Below, piece by piece: positions 37,788 through 48,648 of a DNA stretch of 64,000 nucleotides; position 1 is the stretch's first letter, and every line of letters starts with the position of its first letter. The DNA is taken from assembly GCF_016864235.1 (NCBI RefSeq), contig NZ_CP045732.1:2604001-2668000 (forward strand), given 5' to 3'. Source of the DNA: Legionella sp. MW5194 (GTDB taxonomy: Bacteria; Pseudomonadota; Gammaproteobacteria; Legionellales; Legionellaceae). The translations under genes were made by a program, and so were the position numbers. The notes below the pieces were generated by a model. The model worked only from the letters and a program-made list of their open reading frames with translations. It did not search any database and was not told where the DNA came from.

Positions 37788-38236
37788 TTTTTAATTTCCT
37801 TCGATGCACTCATTAAATCGGCGGAGCAGGCCAATGTGTCGCCAACAAAGGCTTCGCCATGCATACGCCAAAAATCACGTTTTTGCCCTACTAATTTCAC
37901 TTCAAGCCGAAGCTGATCACCTGGTGTTACAACATGCTTGAATTTCGCATTGTCTATTCCGGCGAAATAATACAGAAACTCATGCCCCTCTTTGGGAGTT
38001 CTTGACAGGTTGGATAAAATGGCGCTGGCTTGAGCCAAAGCCTCCAGCATCAATACGCCAGGCATGATCGGATTACCAGGAAAATGCCCCGTAAAAAACG
38101 GTTCATTAATGGTGACATTCTTTGTCGCAACCAGGTAATCCAGTGTTTTGTAGTCCAGCACCCTGTCCACCAGAATAAATGGATACCGGTGAGGCAAAAG
38201 CTCCAGAATTCTTATAATGTCAATTGGTTCATTCAT
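37784..38236 (-). CDS. fabZ: 3-hydroxyacyl-[ACP] dehydratase FabZ
   Basis: 150 residues. Hot-dog fold with [14 protein letters not shown], the catalytic His in [23 protein letters not shown] cut as FTGHFPGNP, and the matching Glu in LMLEALAQ. It sits between lpxD and lpxA as usual, sharing the acyl-ACP pool. Confidence 0.96.
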   Translation of the reverse strand: MNEPIDIIRILELLPHRYPFILVDRVLDYKTLDYLVATKNVTINEPFFTGHFPGNPIMPGVLMLEALAQASAILSNLSRTPKEGHEFLYYFAGIDNAKFKHVVTPGDQLRLEVKLVGQKRDFWRMHGEAFVGDTLACSADLMSASKEIKK

Positions 38237-38319
38237 GCATCATCTCACTCAATTCTATTCCTAACGACGAACACTGATTAAGCTTAATCAATGATCGCAG
38301 GATTCCTTTTTTATCCAAC

Positions 38320-39354
38320 TCAACTCATGGAGTCGTCCTGCCCCTTTTTTTCCAATTTCGCCAATCGCGCCACGTAGTCGTCCAGGCGTCGAAAACGAGC
38401 CGCATTGCGTCGCCAGCGATGATGTTCGCTGACCAAGGTGCCCGAAGAATACACGCCGGCCTTTTGCAGGCTTTTGCTGACGGTGGACATTCCGGTAATT
38501 ACCACGTCGTTGGCAAGATGAACATTTGCCGCAATACAGCTGGCCCCGCCAATCACACAATGACCGCCTATGCGTACAAAAGCCCCAATAACCGCACAGC
38601 CGGCAATGGCTGTGTGAGCGCCAATAGTAACATCATGCGCAATATGTACCAAATTATCGATACACACATTTTCACCAATGCAGGTGTCACTCAAGGAGCC
38701 GCGGGCAATGACTGTATTGGCGCCGATCAGAACTCGATCGCCAATGACTGTGCCACCGAGCGCATGGCTTGTGTGCCAATAGCCTTTATCCTTGAGATTA
38801 TTAAAGGGGCTAGCGCCAATCACCACACCGCTACCGACACTCGTTTGCGCACCGATTACCGTTCCGGCTCCGATGACTGCACCGGGTTCAATGACTGTCT
38901 GCGCCCCGATAAACACATCGTTTTCGATTACACAATGGGCACCCACACAAACACCGGGTGCTATCACCACACGCTCGCCGATCACGGCATGCTCACCGAT
39001 ATAAAGATGCTCCGGCAACTCCGCGGTGGGCGAAATAATAGCAGATTGATGGATGCCTTGTCTTGGAATTGTATTAATTTTAAACAGATTGGCAATTAAA
39101 TGGATAGATTCCCAGGGGTTAGGCACTGAAATGCAACTGAAAGGAAAGTTTCTAACCTGCTGTGGGGCGAGAAGCACTGCCCCCGCTCGGGTTGTTGATA
39201 ATAAATCCGACTGAGCGGCATTGTCGAAGCAGGCAATTTGATTTTTTTGAGCCCTCAGTAATGAAGAAACCCCTTGAATCAGCAGTGCTGCATCACCGTG
39301 CAGATTGCCGCTCAAGAGGTCAGCCAATTCCCTGAGGGTATATGCTGTAGCCAC
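38320..39354 (-). CDS. lpxD: UDP-3-O-(3-hydroxyacyl)glucosamine N-acyltransferase
   Basis: 344 residues. The N-terminal uridine-binding domain (1-100) precedes about ten hexapeptide coils with the catalytic His in [12 protein letters not shown] (about 241). Third step of lipid A synthesis. The start is a GTG at 39354, giving [10 protein letters not shown]; no better ATG fits. Confidence 0.95.
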   Translation of the reverse strand: MATAYTLRELADLLSGNLHGDAALLIQGVSSLLRAQKNQIACFDNAAQSDLLSTTRAGAVLLAPQQVRNFPFSCISVPNPWESIHLIANLFKINTIPRQGIHQSAIISPTAELPEHLYIGEHAVIGERVVIAPGVCVGAHCVIENDVFIGAQTVIEPGAVIGAGTVIGAQTSVGSGVVIGASPFNNLKDKGYWHTSHALGGTVIGDRVLIGANTVIARGSLSDTCIGENVCIDNLVHIAHDVTIGAHTAIAGCAVIGAFVRIGGHCVIGGASCIAANVHLANDVVITGMSTVSKSLQKAGVYSSGTLVSEHHRWRRNAARFRRLDDYVARLAKLEKKGQDDSMS

Positions 39355-39358
39355 GAAA

Positions 39359-39859
39359 TCAATCGATGTTTTTCATGACACTGGCAGTAATATCCAACTT
39401 ATTGTCGCTGAAAGGTGCAGCATCTTTCTGAAGAATCAGATCGTATTTTTCAGTTTCAGCCACTTTGGTAATGGCTTTACGGATTTTGCCGTACAACTCT
39501 TCCATGGCTTCATTATGAGCTGTGCTCAATTCCTGCTGGTATTGCTGGCCTTGACGTTCGAAATTTTGTTGCGCAGCAACAATCTTTTTCTCAAGCTCTT
39601 TCTTTTGAGCCTGGCTCATCACGGTGCTTTCACGCTTGAATTTTTCCATGTCCTTTTTAAGGCTTTCTTCCATGGCCACTAATTTGTCACGGCGAGGTTT
39701 GAATTCCTTTTCCAGTTTTTGCTGGATCGCTTTCATTTGAGATGAGGTCTGCATGATTTTCTGCAAATCAACCACACCAATTTTTGACCAATCGGCAAAG
39801 GCATTAGCAGCACCCAAGCTGAAAACCAACGCCATTAAAAACCCGCTAACACACTTCAT
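39359..39859 (-). CDS. skp: OmpH/Skp family periplasmic chaperone
   Basis: 166 residues. A signal peptide ([22 protein letters not shown]) cut at about residue 22 is followed by a long charged coiled coil (35-120), as in Skp tentacles. It carries unfolded outer-membrane proteins to BamA, whose gene is directly upstream. Confidence 0.9.
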   Translation of the reverse strand: MKCVSGFLMALVFSLGAANAFADWSKIGVVDLQKIMQTSSQMKAIQQKLEKEFKPRRDKLVAMEESLKKDMEKFKRESTVMSQAQKKELEKKIVAAQQNFERQGQQYQQELSTAHNEAMEELYGKIRKAITKVAETEKYDLILQKDAAPFSDNKLDITASVMKNID

Positions 39860-39908
39860 GATTTATCTCCTGGTTGAAAGGCTATGATGCTAGCATAATT
39901 CAAAGGCG

Positions 39909-39968
39909 GTTGCGACAATTGTGCAACGCAAATGGCAAGAATTATCGGGGATTTATCTCCGTCTTGCC
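39909..39968. repeat. Two inverted repeats in the bamA-skp spacer
   Basis: GTTGC-GACAATTGT-GCAAC (39909-39927) is a near-perfect palindrome. GGCAAGA (39934-39940) pairs with TCTTGCC (39962-39968) and encloses CGGGGA/TCTCCG. They could act as an mRNA processing or attenuation site between the two genes. Confidence 0.4.
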
Positions 39969-40000
39969 ATCAACCCCTCAAAGAGGCCAGCATTCGGTTT

Positions 40001-42313
40001 TTAGAAACCGGAGGACAATGTAAACTGGAAGACCTGTTCATCATCACCCGGTTGTTTATTCAAGGGTTTCGCCACACTGAAGGCCAGAGGGCCAAACGGT
40101 GAGCGCCATTCCAGTGAAACACCCGCCGAATAACGCAGAGGACCGGCATCGGAGCCTGCCAGGTTTGCAGGGGTTCCACGGACAAACACGTTACCCGCAT
40201 CGACAAACACGGAAGTACGCACATTGTCCCGGCTTAACGGGTACGGGAAAATCAAGGCAGCGGTACCGTTGACCAGGAAGTTGGCACCAATGGCATTTCC
40301 GGTGTTGTCCTGAGGGCCGAGTGAGTAACTGCTGTAACCTCGCACCTGCCCAGGCTGCGCGATACCCCCGGCATAATAGTTTTCAAAGAAGGGCAAGCCT
40401 TGATTATCGAACTGGTTACCGTAGCCCACATTGCCCAGCACTGAGAAAATAAATCCTTTAAACAGCGGCTGGTACAAGTGTGCCATGTAACTGGTTTTAT
40501 AATAAGACAGTGACGAGGACGTTGCCGGTAAAGCCACCATCGCCGTCGCCTGTTGGTTCATTCCGCTGGTTGGGAATGGCAGCTGATCGTAGCTGTTTCT
40601 GTTCCACCCTGCCGATAAACGGATTTCCTGAAAATGACGCCCATGGATGTCGACGAAATTCTGAATCTGCTGGACGAAACCAACGGATTTAATGTTGAGG
40701 TCCTGATAACCATAACCAAACTGCAGGCTGCTTTTCTCGCTGAGCAGCACGTTGTAATTAATATCCCCGCCCCAACGATCGGAAGAGTAGGCGCTGACAT
40801 CGAGTTTTTGCGGATCAACCACCTGATAATACAGATTAAAGCCGCGACCTATACCGGTTTTGGTATAAAAAGGATTGTAATAATTAAGCGAATAATCCTG
40901 CCCCCAGTAGCTCGCATTAAAACCAATACCCATGGAGCGGCCAGTCCCCATGAAGTTATGCTGATTAAAGGCTGTATTGAACGTGGGTCCGTTGGTACCA
41001 TAACCGATTGAGGCTGTGGCTTCGGCTGAAGGGGCTTCCTCAACGTTAACATCCAGATCAACCTGATTATTGGCACCCGGTACAGGGGTCGTCTTGACGT
41101 TGATGTCTTTTAAATACCCTAATAAACGCAACTGGCGTTCGGATTCCTTAATGTTATGCAGCGAGAGCAGCGATCCTTCATCCTGACGAATGACATTGCG
41201 TAACACATAATCCGCCGTCTTGGTATTGCCATGGAAATTAATGCGGCGCACATACACATGCCGACCGGGTTCGACCACAAAGGTGATGAACACGGTTTTG
41301 TTTTCTTCATCCAGACGCGGCTCGGCATTGATGGCCGGGAAGCCGTATCCCACATCCCCTAAAGCAAGACCAATCGCGGAAATGCTTTCAGTCACTTTCT
41401 TACGGGAAAATACATCGCCTTTTTTAACCTGAATCAATGAATCGATTTTTTCTTTTGGCAATACGGTTTTACCCATCACCGCATAGCCCGCAAAGCGGTA
41501 CTGCGGCCCTTCTTCAATGTGGATATTGATGAAGACATCTTTTTTATCCGGCGACAACATCACCTGCGAGGACACCACATTAAATTTCAAATACCCACGA
41601 TCCAGGTAAAAGGAGCGCAGGGACTCAAGCGAAGCATCCATTGCGGTTTTCGAATACTGATCTTTTTTAGTGAAATAGGTAAAGATACCGCTGGTGGACA
41701 GCGACAATTCCGGCATGAGTTCATTGCTTGAAAAATCATGGTTGCCGATGAATTTAATCTCTTTAATTCGCGCCACACGGCCTTCAGAGACATTAATGGT
41801 GATAGCCACCCGGTTTTCGGTAAGTGCTGTAACCCTGGTATCAATGCGGGCGTTGTATTTCCCGCGGGCGTTATAGGCCTGCTTCAGCTCCTTTTCAAGG
41901 CGCTCAAGGGCAGAACGCTGGAAAACGCGGCCTTTGGCCAGTCCCATTTGTTTCAGTAATTCTTTTAGTTTGTCGGAAGGGATTTCCTTGTTGCCGGTCA
42001 GGGTTATGGAGCCAATGGTGGCGCGTTCAATGACGTTGACAACTAACGTGTTTCCCTGGCGCTCAAGCGAAACCGACTGAAAAAAGCCGGTATCATAGAG
42101 GGCGCGGATAATTTGTCCGGTGCTTGCAGCGCTGACTTCTTCGCCCACCTGCACAGGTAAATAATTAAGCACTGTTCCCACACTGACGCGCTGAAGGCCG
42201 GTGACTTTGATGTCGCGAACGATAAACCCATTCGCGGCGTTAACGGCTGCCGTCCAGGTGAGAAGGGATGAACAGCATACACCCAGGAAAATTTTTTTAC
42301 TGACTTTATTCAT
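40001..42313 (-). CDS. bamA: Outer membrane protein assembly factor BamA
   Basis: 770 residues. The signal peptide ends near ...AVNAANGF; five POTRA domains follow (about 25-420; e.g. RDIKVTGLQRVS, RRINFHGNTKTADYVLRN), then the Omp85 barrel with the conserved VRGYSSYSLGP (VRGF/Y motif) and a C-terminal Phe. Inserts beta-barrel proteins in the outer membrane. I chose the ATG at 42313, where the signal peptide begins. Confidence 0.96.
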   Translation of the reverse strand: MNKVSKKIFLGVCCSSLLTWTAAVNAANGFIVRDIKVTGLQRVSVGTVLNYLPVQVGEEVSAASTGQIIRALYDTGFFQSVSLERQGNTLVVNVIERATIGSITLTGNKEIPSDKLKELLKQMGLAKGRVFQRSALERLEKELKQAYNARGKYNARIDTRVTALTENRVAITINVSEGRVARIKEIKFIGNHDFSSNELMPELSLSTSGIFTYFTKKDQYSKTAMDASLESLRSFYLDRGYLKFNVVSSQVMLSPDKKDVFINIHIEEGPQYRFAGYAVMGKTVLPKEKIDSLIQVKKGDVFSRKKVTESISAIGLALGDVGYGFPAINAEPRLDEENKTVFITFVVEPGRHVYVRRINFHGNTKTADYVLRNVIRQDEGSLLSLHNIKESERQLRLLGYLKDINVKTTPVPGANNQVDLDVNVEEAPSAEATASIGYGTNGPTFNTAFNQHNFMGTGRSMGIGFNASYWGQDYSLNYYNPFYTKTGIGRGFNLYYQVVDPQKLDVSAYSSDRWGGDINYNVLLSEKSSLQFGYGYQDLNIKSVGFVQQIQNFVDIHGRHFQEIRLSAGWNRNSYDQLPFPTSGMNQQATAMVALPATSSSLSYYKTSYMAHLYQPLFKGFIFSVLGNVGYGNQFDNQGLPFFENYYAGGIAQPGQVRGYSSYSLGPQDNTGNAIGANFLVNGTAALIFPYPLSRDNVRTSVFVDAGNVFVRGTPANLAGSDAGPLRYSAGVSLEWRSPFGPLAFSVAKPLNKQPGDDEQVFQFTLSSGF

Positions 42314-42517
42314 TATTATTTTACGTCCAGCACTACAACTAAAACGAATGCCGGTTTCAAACCGGCGGGAATAATTCAAATTTGCAATCCTTTTATAGGA
42401 ACTGACAAGCGCTGTCAAGAAAACAATGGATCAAGTTAAATCCTGTTTCTGTTCCTTTCCTGAAACACGAAAAACCCGCTGACGGAAGAGTAAGCCAGAA
42501 TCAAGGGTTTATCTCCG

Positions 42518-43870
42518 TTAACTGGTTAATCGCGAAATATCATTGGTTAATGCCAGAACCGTCAACGCGATGAGGAAAGCCAATCCGACATACAATCCCG
42601 CGGCTCTTATCCCTTCAGACAATGGGCGGCGGATAATAATTTCGATGAAATAATACAGCAGATGGCCGCCATCCAACATAGGAATCGGTAATAAATTCAG
42701 TACACCAAGACTGATGCTGACCAAGGCCAGGAAAGACAAATAATAGGCAATACCGCTACGCGCCGATTCACCCGCGCCCTGGGCAATTCCAACAGGGCCA
42801 CTGATGGTTTTTAAAGCCAGCTTGCCTGTAGCAAATCGGCCAATCAGGGAAAACGTCGTCGCCGTTAAATCCACCGTCTGACGCAAGGCCGTACCCAGCG
42901 CCACAATCGGACCTTCCCGCTGCACGCGTAGCCATTCTTTCGGCCAATCCACTTTCTTCGAACGAACACCGATGTAGCCTTCCTGACTGCCATTGACGTC
43001 TTTACTGCCCGTACGAAGTGCCACGGTGGCACTTTTGCCGTCACGAAGAATACCAAGCATCAGTACCCGATCCGGGCTTTTTTTCACAATCTCCACCAGA
43101 TCAAGCCAATCGGACAGCGGCTTGCCGTCGACGGTTTGGATGGTGTCGTTTAAGGTCAGGCCTGCTTTTTCGGCTGGCGAATCCTCCATCACCTCACCCA
43201 CAATCGGCGGAATGGTGGGGATAAACGGGGTAATCCCCAGGCTGGCCAGCGGATCCGGCTTTTGTGGATCGAGTTGCCATTCGCTCAAAGGGAGGAATAC
43301 TGTCTTAAGTTCGCCGCCAGCCATGGGTTTCACGATCATGGACACGGTTTCATCGCTGCCTACCAGAGGCAGGAGCAGGTACTGAAAATCACGCCAGCTT
43401 CGCACAGGTTCGTCATTCAACTGAATGATTTCCTGTTGGGCACTGAGTCCCGCCTTGTGGGCGAGGCTACCTGGTTTGACAGCTTCGATCATGGGCGCCA
43501 GTGAATAAATACCAATCACCAGAACCAGCCACAGGGCGAGAAAAGCAAAAATCAGATTAAACAGGGGGCCGGCGGCGACAATGGCAATCCTTGCCCAGAC
43601 TGATTTATTATTAAAGGCGAGGTGACGCTCTTCTGCCGGCACCTCCCCTTCGCCTTCATCCAGCATCTTGACGTAACCGCCCAAAGGCAGCAGAGACCAG
43701 GCGTACTCTGTCCCTCGCCTGTCATGCCAGCGAAACAGCACCTTGCCGAAACCAAACGAGAAACGAAGCACCTTAACGCCGCATAAACGGGCCACTATAA
43801 AATGCCCGAACTCATGCACTGTCACTAAAAGCAACAGCGCTAAAATAAAAAAAACTAATGTATAAGCCAT
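42518..43870 (-). CDS. rseP: Site-2 protease RseP
   Basis: 450 residues. The zinc site HEFGHF is in the first membrane segment, the second metal motif is LDGGHLLYYF near residue 400, and two PDZ domains lie between (about 115-190 and 210-290). It cleaves anti-sigma-E factors and signal-peptide remnants. Its ATG overlaps cdsA by 16 bp; no dxr gene intervenes. Confidence 0.95.
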   Translation of the reverse strand: MAYTLVFFILALLLLVTVHEFGHFIVARLCGVKVLRFSFGFGKVLFRWHDRRGTEYAWSLLPLGGYVKMLDEGEGEVPAEERHLAFNNKSVWARIAIVAAGPLFNLIFAFLALWLVLVIGIYSLAPMIEAVKPGSLAHKAGLSAQQEIIQLNDEPVRSWRDFQYLLLPLVGSDETVSMIVKPMAGGELKTVFLPLSEWQLDPQKPDPLASLGITPFIPTIPPIVGEVMEDSPAEKAGLTLNDTIQTVDGKPLSDWLDLVEIVKKSPDRVLMLGILRDGKSATVALRTGSKDVNGSQEGYIGVRSKKVDWPKEWLRVQREGPIVALGTALRQTVDLTATTFSLIGRFATGKLALKTISGPVGIAQGAGESARSGIAYYLSFLALVSISLGVLNLLPIPMLDGGHLLYYFIEIIIRRPLSEGIRAAGLYVGLAFLIALTVLALTNDISRLTS

Positions 43871-44670
43871 TTGAGAGTCCCCGAAACCAGGTATTCAAGA
43901 CCAAAATAAAAGGCAGGAGCCGCAGCGATAAGACTATCCAGACGATCGAGCACCCCGCCATGGCCCGGGATTAAGTGCCCCGTGTCTTTAACATGCTGGC
44001 GTCGTTTCAGGATGCTGATAAACAAATCGCCTAAAAGCGCGATAAAAAACACCAGGACATTAATGAGAACCCACATTAATGGCGCATGGGGTTGAAAATA
44101 CCAATAACCTGAAACAGCAACCACGGAGGCCAACGCAGCGCCCCCGGCCAAGCCCTCCAGGGTTTTTCCGGGACTGACCACCGGAATAAGCTTGTGTTTT
44201 CCCCACTGTTTTCCTGCAAGATAGGCGCCGATGTCGGCAGCCCATACAAAAAACAATAGATAAAAAATCAGTTCTTTGCCACCCTCAAGCTCATAAATAC
44301 TCAGTAGACTTTGACCAAAAAGAGGCAACAAGGCAAAACAGAGGCCGGTAACCACCGGTCGATTTCCCCAGACACGTTGCGATGCAGGAAACAACAGCAC
44401 AGCAAAAATCATTAAAAACCAAAGGGTTAATCCAGCGATAAGCCAATACCCGATAACCAGGTGAATTAATAAGGCACAAACCAATAGCCCTGCAAGGATG
44501 ACTAGCCTGACCGGTAGATGCACGACCGGAACAAGGGACAACCACTCCAGACCACAGGCCATGACCAGCAGGAAAACCGCTGCAGCAAACACCCAGAAGT
44601 TGGAATAATAAATAGCGGCCAATACGGCGGGAACTAAAATCAGGGTGGTTACTAATCGCTGCTTAAACAT
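43855..44670 (-). CDS. cdsA: Phosphatidate cytidylyltransferase
   Basis: 271 residues with seven to eight membrane segments. The CdsA signature lies near the C-terminus: [19 protein letters not shown] with [14 protein letters not shown]. Makes CDP-diacylglycerol for phospholipids. Overlaps uppS by 8 bp. Confidence 0.95.
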   Translation of the reverse strand: MFKQRLVTTLILVPAVLAAIYYSNFWVFAAAVFLLVMACGLEWLSLVPVVHLPVRLVILAGLLVCALLIHLVIGYWLIAGLTLWFLMIFAVLLFPASQRVWGNRPVVTGLCFALLPLFGQSLLSIYELEGGKELIFYLLFFVWAADIGAYLAGKQWGKHKLIPVVSPGKTLEGLAGGAALASVVAVSGYWYFQPHAPLMWVLINVLVFFIALLGDLFISILKRRQHVKDTGHLIPGHGGVLDRLDSLIAAAPAFYFGLEYLVSGTLKWLIH

Positions 44671-45397
44671 ACTCTTTCTCGCTTACCTGTTGTGACGTTT
44701 TTCCATAACGGCGCTCACGCTGTTTAAAACTGAGCAAGGCCTCTTCAAATTCCACCGCCGTAAAATCAGGCCAAAGGGTGTCAATGAAATACAATTCCGT
44801 ATAGGCTAACTGCCACAGAAAGAAGTTGCTGATCCGCCGCTCCCCGCTGGTGCGGATAAAAAGATCAGGTTCAGGTAAATCATGGGTACATAACTGCTGA
44901 TTGAGCGTGGTTTCATTGATTTCATCCAGGCGAAGCTTGCCGGTACTGACCTGTTCAGCCATTCGTTTAGCCGCCTCGGTTATCTCCCATTTGCCGCCGT
45001 AATTCAAGACCAGATTTAAAATCAGACCCTGGTTGTCTTTGGTTAAGTGTTCAGCAATCTCCATTTCAGCACAAATCGCCGGCGGCAGGCCTTGCCGGTT
45101 GCCGGTAAACCGCAGGCAAATGGCTTTCTGGTGTAACTCCTGGACTTCATGCCGAAGCGTGGTCAGGAAGAGCTGCATTAAAAACGCCACCTCGCTTTCG
45201 GGACGCGACCAGTTTTCACTGCTGAAGGCAAACAGACTCAAAACAGGGATTTGATGCTCCAGGCAGGATCGGATGACTGTTTTAACTGTGGCAATTCCTG
45301 CCTTATGACCTTCAAAACGAAGCATGCCACGACTTTCAGCCCAACGCCCATTACCGTCCATCACAATGGCGATATGTTGCGGTAATTTACTCTTCAA
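44663..45397 (-). CDS. uppS: Undecaprenyl diphosphate synthase
   Basis: 244 residues. [16 protein letters not shown] near the N-terminus, [11 protein letters not shown], and [18 protein letters not shown] are diagnostic of cis-prenyltransferases. Makes the lipid carrier of peptidoglycan and LPS sugars from FPP. The start appears to be a TTG at 45397 with AGGAAG 6 bp upstream. The gene heads the uppS-cdsA-rseP-bamA-skp-lpxD block; frr and pyrH, its common neighbours, are absent. Confidence 0.94.
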   Translation of the reverse strand: MKSKLPQHIAIVMDGNGRWAESRGMLRFEGHKAGIATVKTVIRSCLEHQIPVLSLFAFSSENWSRPESEVAFLMQLFLTTLRHEVQELHQKAICLRFTGNRQGLPPAICAEMEIAEHLTKDNQGLILNLVLNYGGKWEITEAAKRMAEQVSTGKLRLDEINETTLNQQLCTHDLPEPDLFIRTSGERRISNFFLWQLAYTELYFIDTLWPDFTAVEFEEALLSFKQRERRYGKTSQQVSEKEYV

Positions 45398-45541
45398 ACC
45401 ATTTCTTCCTACGACTTCGATTGAGGCAATAGTCTAACCGCTTTGAACAAAAATTTTAAGTACTGTCTGAAGGAAGTCGCATTGACCCGCCACTGCGCCA
45501 TGAACTAAGGTAAAGCATTATTCCAACACATAACGGAAACC

Positions 45542-46969
45542 ATGACTCCATTGCATTGCGACACCGCCATCATTGGCGCCGGTGCAGCCGGTTTAAGTCT
45601 TGCCGCAGGCTTAAGCCAGTTGGGCCTGAATGTTATTCTCATTGAAAAAGGCCTCATGGGTGGCGATTGCCTGAATTATGGCTGCGTCCCCTCCAAAGCC
45701 TTAATCGCCTGCGCCAAAAATTACTGGCAGGCGCGCCATAGCCAATCGCTGGGGCTTCTTCATTTTTCAAGTCCGCGTGAACAACTGGACTTTCACCAGG
45801 TGATGCAGCATGTCCGTGATACCATTGACACCTTGGCCGTGCATGATTCCGTGGAACGTTTTGAATCCCTGGGCGTTAAAGTCATTCAGGCTCAGGCCCG
45901 CTTTATTGATAAAAAAACAATTCAGGCGGGAGATTACGTGATTAAAGCGAGACACATCGTCATTGCCACCGGCTCCTCCCCTGCCATACCGCCCATACCC
46001 GGCCTTGATGAGGTCCCTTATTTAACCAACGAAACCCTGTTTAAGCTGACAGACCTTCCCAGGCATTTGCTGGTCATTGGCGGCGGCCCCATTGGCTGCG
46101 AACTGGCGCAGGCTTTTGCCATGCTGGGCAGCCGCGTCTCTCTGCTGGAAAGTCAAGTCATTTTAAACCGCGATGACGCCGAATGTGCAGCCATTGTCCG
46201 TCAGTCCATGGAGAAGACCGGTGTGCACCTGTATGAGGGCGTTGCGATTCACCGAATTACCCATGATGCTGCCGGCATCCGCATCATCGCACAACATCAT
46301 CAGAAAAGCCTGGCGCTTGACGGCAGTCATCTTCTGGTTGCAGCCGGCAGAATAACGCCGGTGGATGAATTGAATCTTGACACGGCGGGGATTCGCTGCG
46401 ATGGCCGGCACATTGCTGTTAATAACAGGCTTCGAACCACTAACCGGCGTGTTTTTGCCATCGGCGATGCCGCTGGTCGACTGCAGTTTACCCATGTCGC
46501 CAATGATCATGCGGGGTTGGTACTCAAGCAAATTGCTTTTAAATTGCCTGTCCGCCTGCAGGAAAAAGCCATCCCCTGGGCCACCTACACCTACCCTGAA
46601 CTTGCCCATGTCGGCTTAAGCGAACAGGACGCCCTGCAACGCCCCGACCATTACCGCATCCTTAAACTGGATTTTAAAGCCAATGATCGCGCCAACACCG
46701 ACGCTAAAAGCCAGGGCCTTCTTAAAGTCATTGTTACAAAAAAGGGAACGGTATCGGGAGTCAGTCTGTGCGCAGAGGACGCCGGTGAACTGATTTTTCC
46801 CTGGATTCTGGCTGTACGGGAACAACGTTCCCTGCGCCTGTTTACCGACACGATCATCCCTTATCCCACCCGCAATGAGCTCAGCAAGCGTCTGGCGGGT
46901 CAATTTTATGCGCCCAAACTTTTCTCACCCTGGGTTAAAAAAATGGTCCGATTGCTGTCCTGGTTTTAG
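45542..46969 (+). CDS. Pyridine nucleotide-disulfide oxidoreductase (MerA/LPD-like)
   Basis: 475 residues. FAD site IIGAGAAGLSLAAG (10-23), redox cysteines GGDCLNYGCVPSKAL (about 41-55), NAD site VIGGGPIGCELAQ and the second FAD motif FAIGDAAG are intact. At the C-terminus the His-Pro-x-x-x-Glu catalytic pair of dihydrolipoamide dehydrogenases reads YPTRNE, so the acid-base His is Tyr. That points to the mercuric-reductase-like branch rather than true E3. There is no N-terminal HMA domain. Substrate unknown. Monocistronic. Confidence 0.85.
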   Translation: MTPLHCDTAIIGAGAAGLSLAAGLSQLGLNVILIEKGLMGGDCLNYGCVPSKALIACAKNYWQARHSQSLGLLHFSSPREQLDFHQVMQHVRDTIDTLAVHDSVERFESLGVKVIQAQARFIDKKTIQAGDYVIKARHIVIATGSSPAIPPIPGLDEVPYLTNETLFKLTDLPRHLLVIGGGPIGCELAQAFAMLGSRVSLLESQVILNRDDAECAAIVRQSMEKTGVHLYEGVAIHRITHDAAGIRIIAQHHQKSLALDGSHLLVAAGRITPVDELNLDTAGIRCDGRHIAVNNRLRTTNRRVFAIGDAAGRLQFTHVANDHAGLVLKQIAFKLPVRLQEKAIPWATYTYPELAHVGLSEQDALQRPDHYRILKLDFKANDRANTDAKSQGLLKVIVTKKGTVSGVSLCAEDAGELIFPWILAVREQRSLRLFTDTIIPYPTRNELSKRLAGQFYAPKLFSPWVKKMVRLLSWF

Positions 46970-47100
46970 TGGGTGATTCTTTTCACAGCGCCGGGAGAGG
47001 GGCGAATTCTTTCTTAAGGTAACAGTCTCGTCAATCGGCCGGGTAAATGTAATAATAGCGCTTGCAGTCTAAATCCAAACACTTGCTTTACGGAGCCATA

Positions 47101-48648
47101 ATGCAACCTAGGAAACCACTCGTCCTGATGATTCTTGACGGCTGGGGCTATCAGAAAAACAATGCCCACAATGCTATCGCTGCAGCCAATACGCCGCAAT
47201 GGGACGAATGGTGGCATACCCGTCCGCATGTTTTGCTTGAGGCTTCCGGGCATGAGGTCGGACTTCCTGGCCAGCAAATGGGCAATTCCGAAGTAGGGCA
47301 TATGCACATTGGCGCTGGACGGGTCATTTATCAGGATTTCACCCGCATCAACGAAGCCATTGCCAGCGGGGAATTTGCCAGCAACCCCCTTTTTATTGAC
47401 GTCATTAACGACATGAAAGCACAAAACAAAGCGCTGCATGTCATGGGATTGTTATCGCCCGGCGGTGTGCACAGCCATGAGCAGCATCTGTTTGCCTTCC
47501 TGCGCCTCTGTCAGGAGCACCAGTTCAATCAGGTTTACCTGCATCTGTTTTTAGATGGCCGCGACACGCCCCCGCAAAGCGCGCTGCAAAGCCTGGCTGC
47601 CTTAAATGCTGCGCTTGAGCAGGCACCGGTCGCCACCATCGCCTCTCTCTGCGGCCGTTATTTTGCCATGGACAGGGACAAACGCTGGGAACGCGTAGCC
47701 CCCGTGTACCGCATGCTTACAGAAGCGAAAAGCAGTTACCGTTTCGCCACCGCTGAAAAAGCCATCCAGAACTTTTATGATGAAAACAAAACCGACGAAT
47801 TCATACCGCCCACCGTCATTGGTGAAGGCTCTGCCATCAAATCGGGCGACTCCATTTTCTTTTTTAATTTTCGGGCTGACCGGGCCCGGCAATTGACGCA
47901 AGCGTTTATTGATGAGGACTTTGAGGGTTTTATTCGTCAGGAACAGCCGGTTTTAACTCATTTTGTCACCATGACCCGTTACGCCAAGCATTTTTTAACG
48001 GAGACGGCCTTCCCTCCCCTCAGTTTGCGTAACACCCTTGGGGAAGTGTTATCCCGTCAGGGTTTGACTCAGCTTCGCATTGCCGAAACAGAAAAATACG
48101 CCCATGTGACGTTCTTTTTTAATGGCGGTAATGAGCAGATCTTCGCCAACGAGGATCGCATTCTCATTCCCTCCCCGCCTGTCGCCACGTACGATTTGGT
48201 GCCGGAGATGAGCGCACCGGAATTAACACGCACTCTCATCGATGCCATTAAAAGCGAGGCCTACGATGTCATCATCTGTAATTATGCCAATGCCGACATG
48301 GTCGGTCATACCGGCGACTTCCAGGCCACCGTCCGCGCCATTGAATGCCTGGATCAATGCATGCAGAATGTGTGGCAGATTCTTGCCGAAGTGGGCGGCG
48401 CCCTGTTAATCACTGCCGATCATGGCAACGCGGAATGCATGTTTGACAAGACAACCAACCAGGCTCACACGGCGCATACCAGCGAGCCCGTGCCCTTTTT
48501 ATACGTGGGCGCGGATTGGCATTTTAAACAAAACAAAGGCAGTCTGATTGATGTGGCGCCCACAGTTCTGGCCCTGCTGGGCATTGACAAACCGGCCGAC
48601 ATGACAGGCTCAGCACTTTTGGTGGAAGACGATGTCAATTCGCATTAA
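47101..48648 (+). CDS. gpmI: 2,3-bisphosphoglycerate-independent phosphoglycerate mutase
   Basis: 515 residues. LMILDGWGY (Mn site Asp), catalytic Ser in QMGNSEVGHMHIGAGR (about residue 62), GGVHSHEQH, DGRDTPP, and ITADHGNAE near the C-terminus. Interconverts 3- and 2-phosphoglycerate. CGGAG precedes the ATG at 47101. Its stop overlaps envC by 17 bp. Confidence 0.97.
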   Translation: MQPRKPLVLMILDGWGYQKNNAHNAIAAANTPQWDEWWHTRPHVLLEASGHEVGLPGQQMGNSEVGHMHIGAGRVIYQDFTRINEAIASGEFASNPLFIDVINDMKAQNKALHVMGLLSPGGVHSHEQHLFAFLRLCQEHQFNQVYLHLFLDGRDTPPQSALQSLAALNAALEQAPVATIASLCGRYFAMDRDKRWERVAPVYRMLTEAKSSYRFATAEKAIQNFYDENKTDEFIPPTVIGEGSAIKSGDSIFFFNFRADRARQLTQAFIDEDFEGFIRQEQPVLTHFVTMTRYAKHFLTETAFPPLSLRNTLGEVLSRQGLTQLRIAETEKYAHVTFFFNGGNEQIFANEDRILIPSPPVATYDLVPEMSAPELTRTLIDAIKSEAYDVIICNYANADMVGHTGDFQATVRAIECLDQCMQNVWQILAEVGGALLITADHGNAECMFDKTTNQAHTAHTSEPVPFLYVGADWHFKQNKGSLIDVAPTVLALLGIDKPADMTGSALLVEDDVNSH

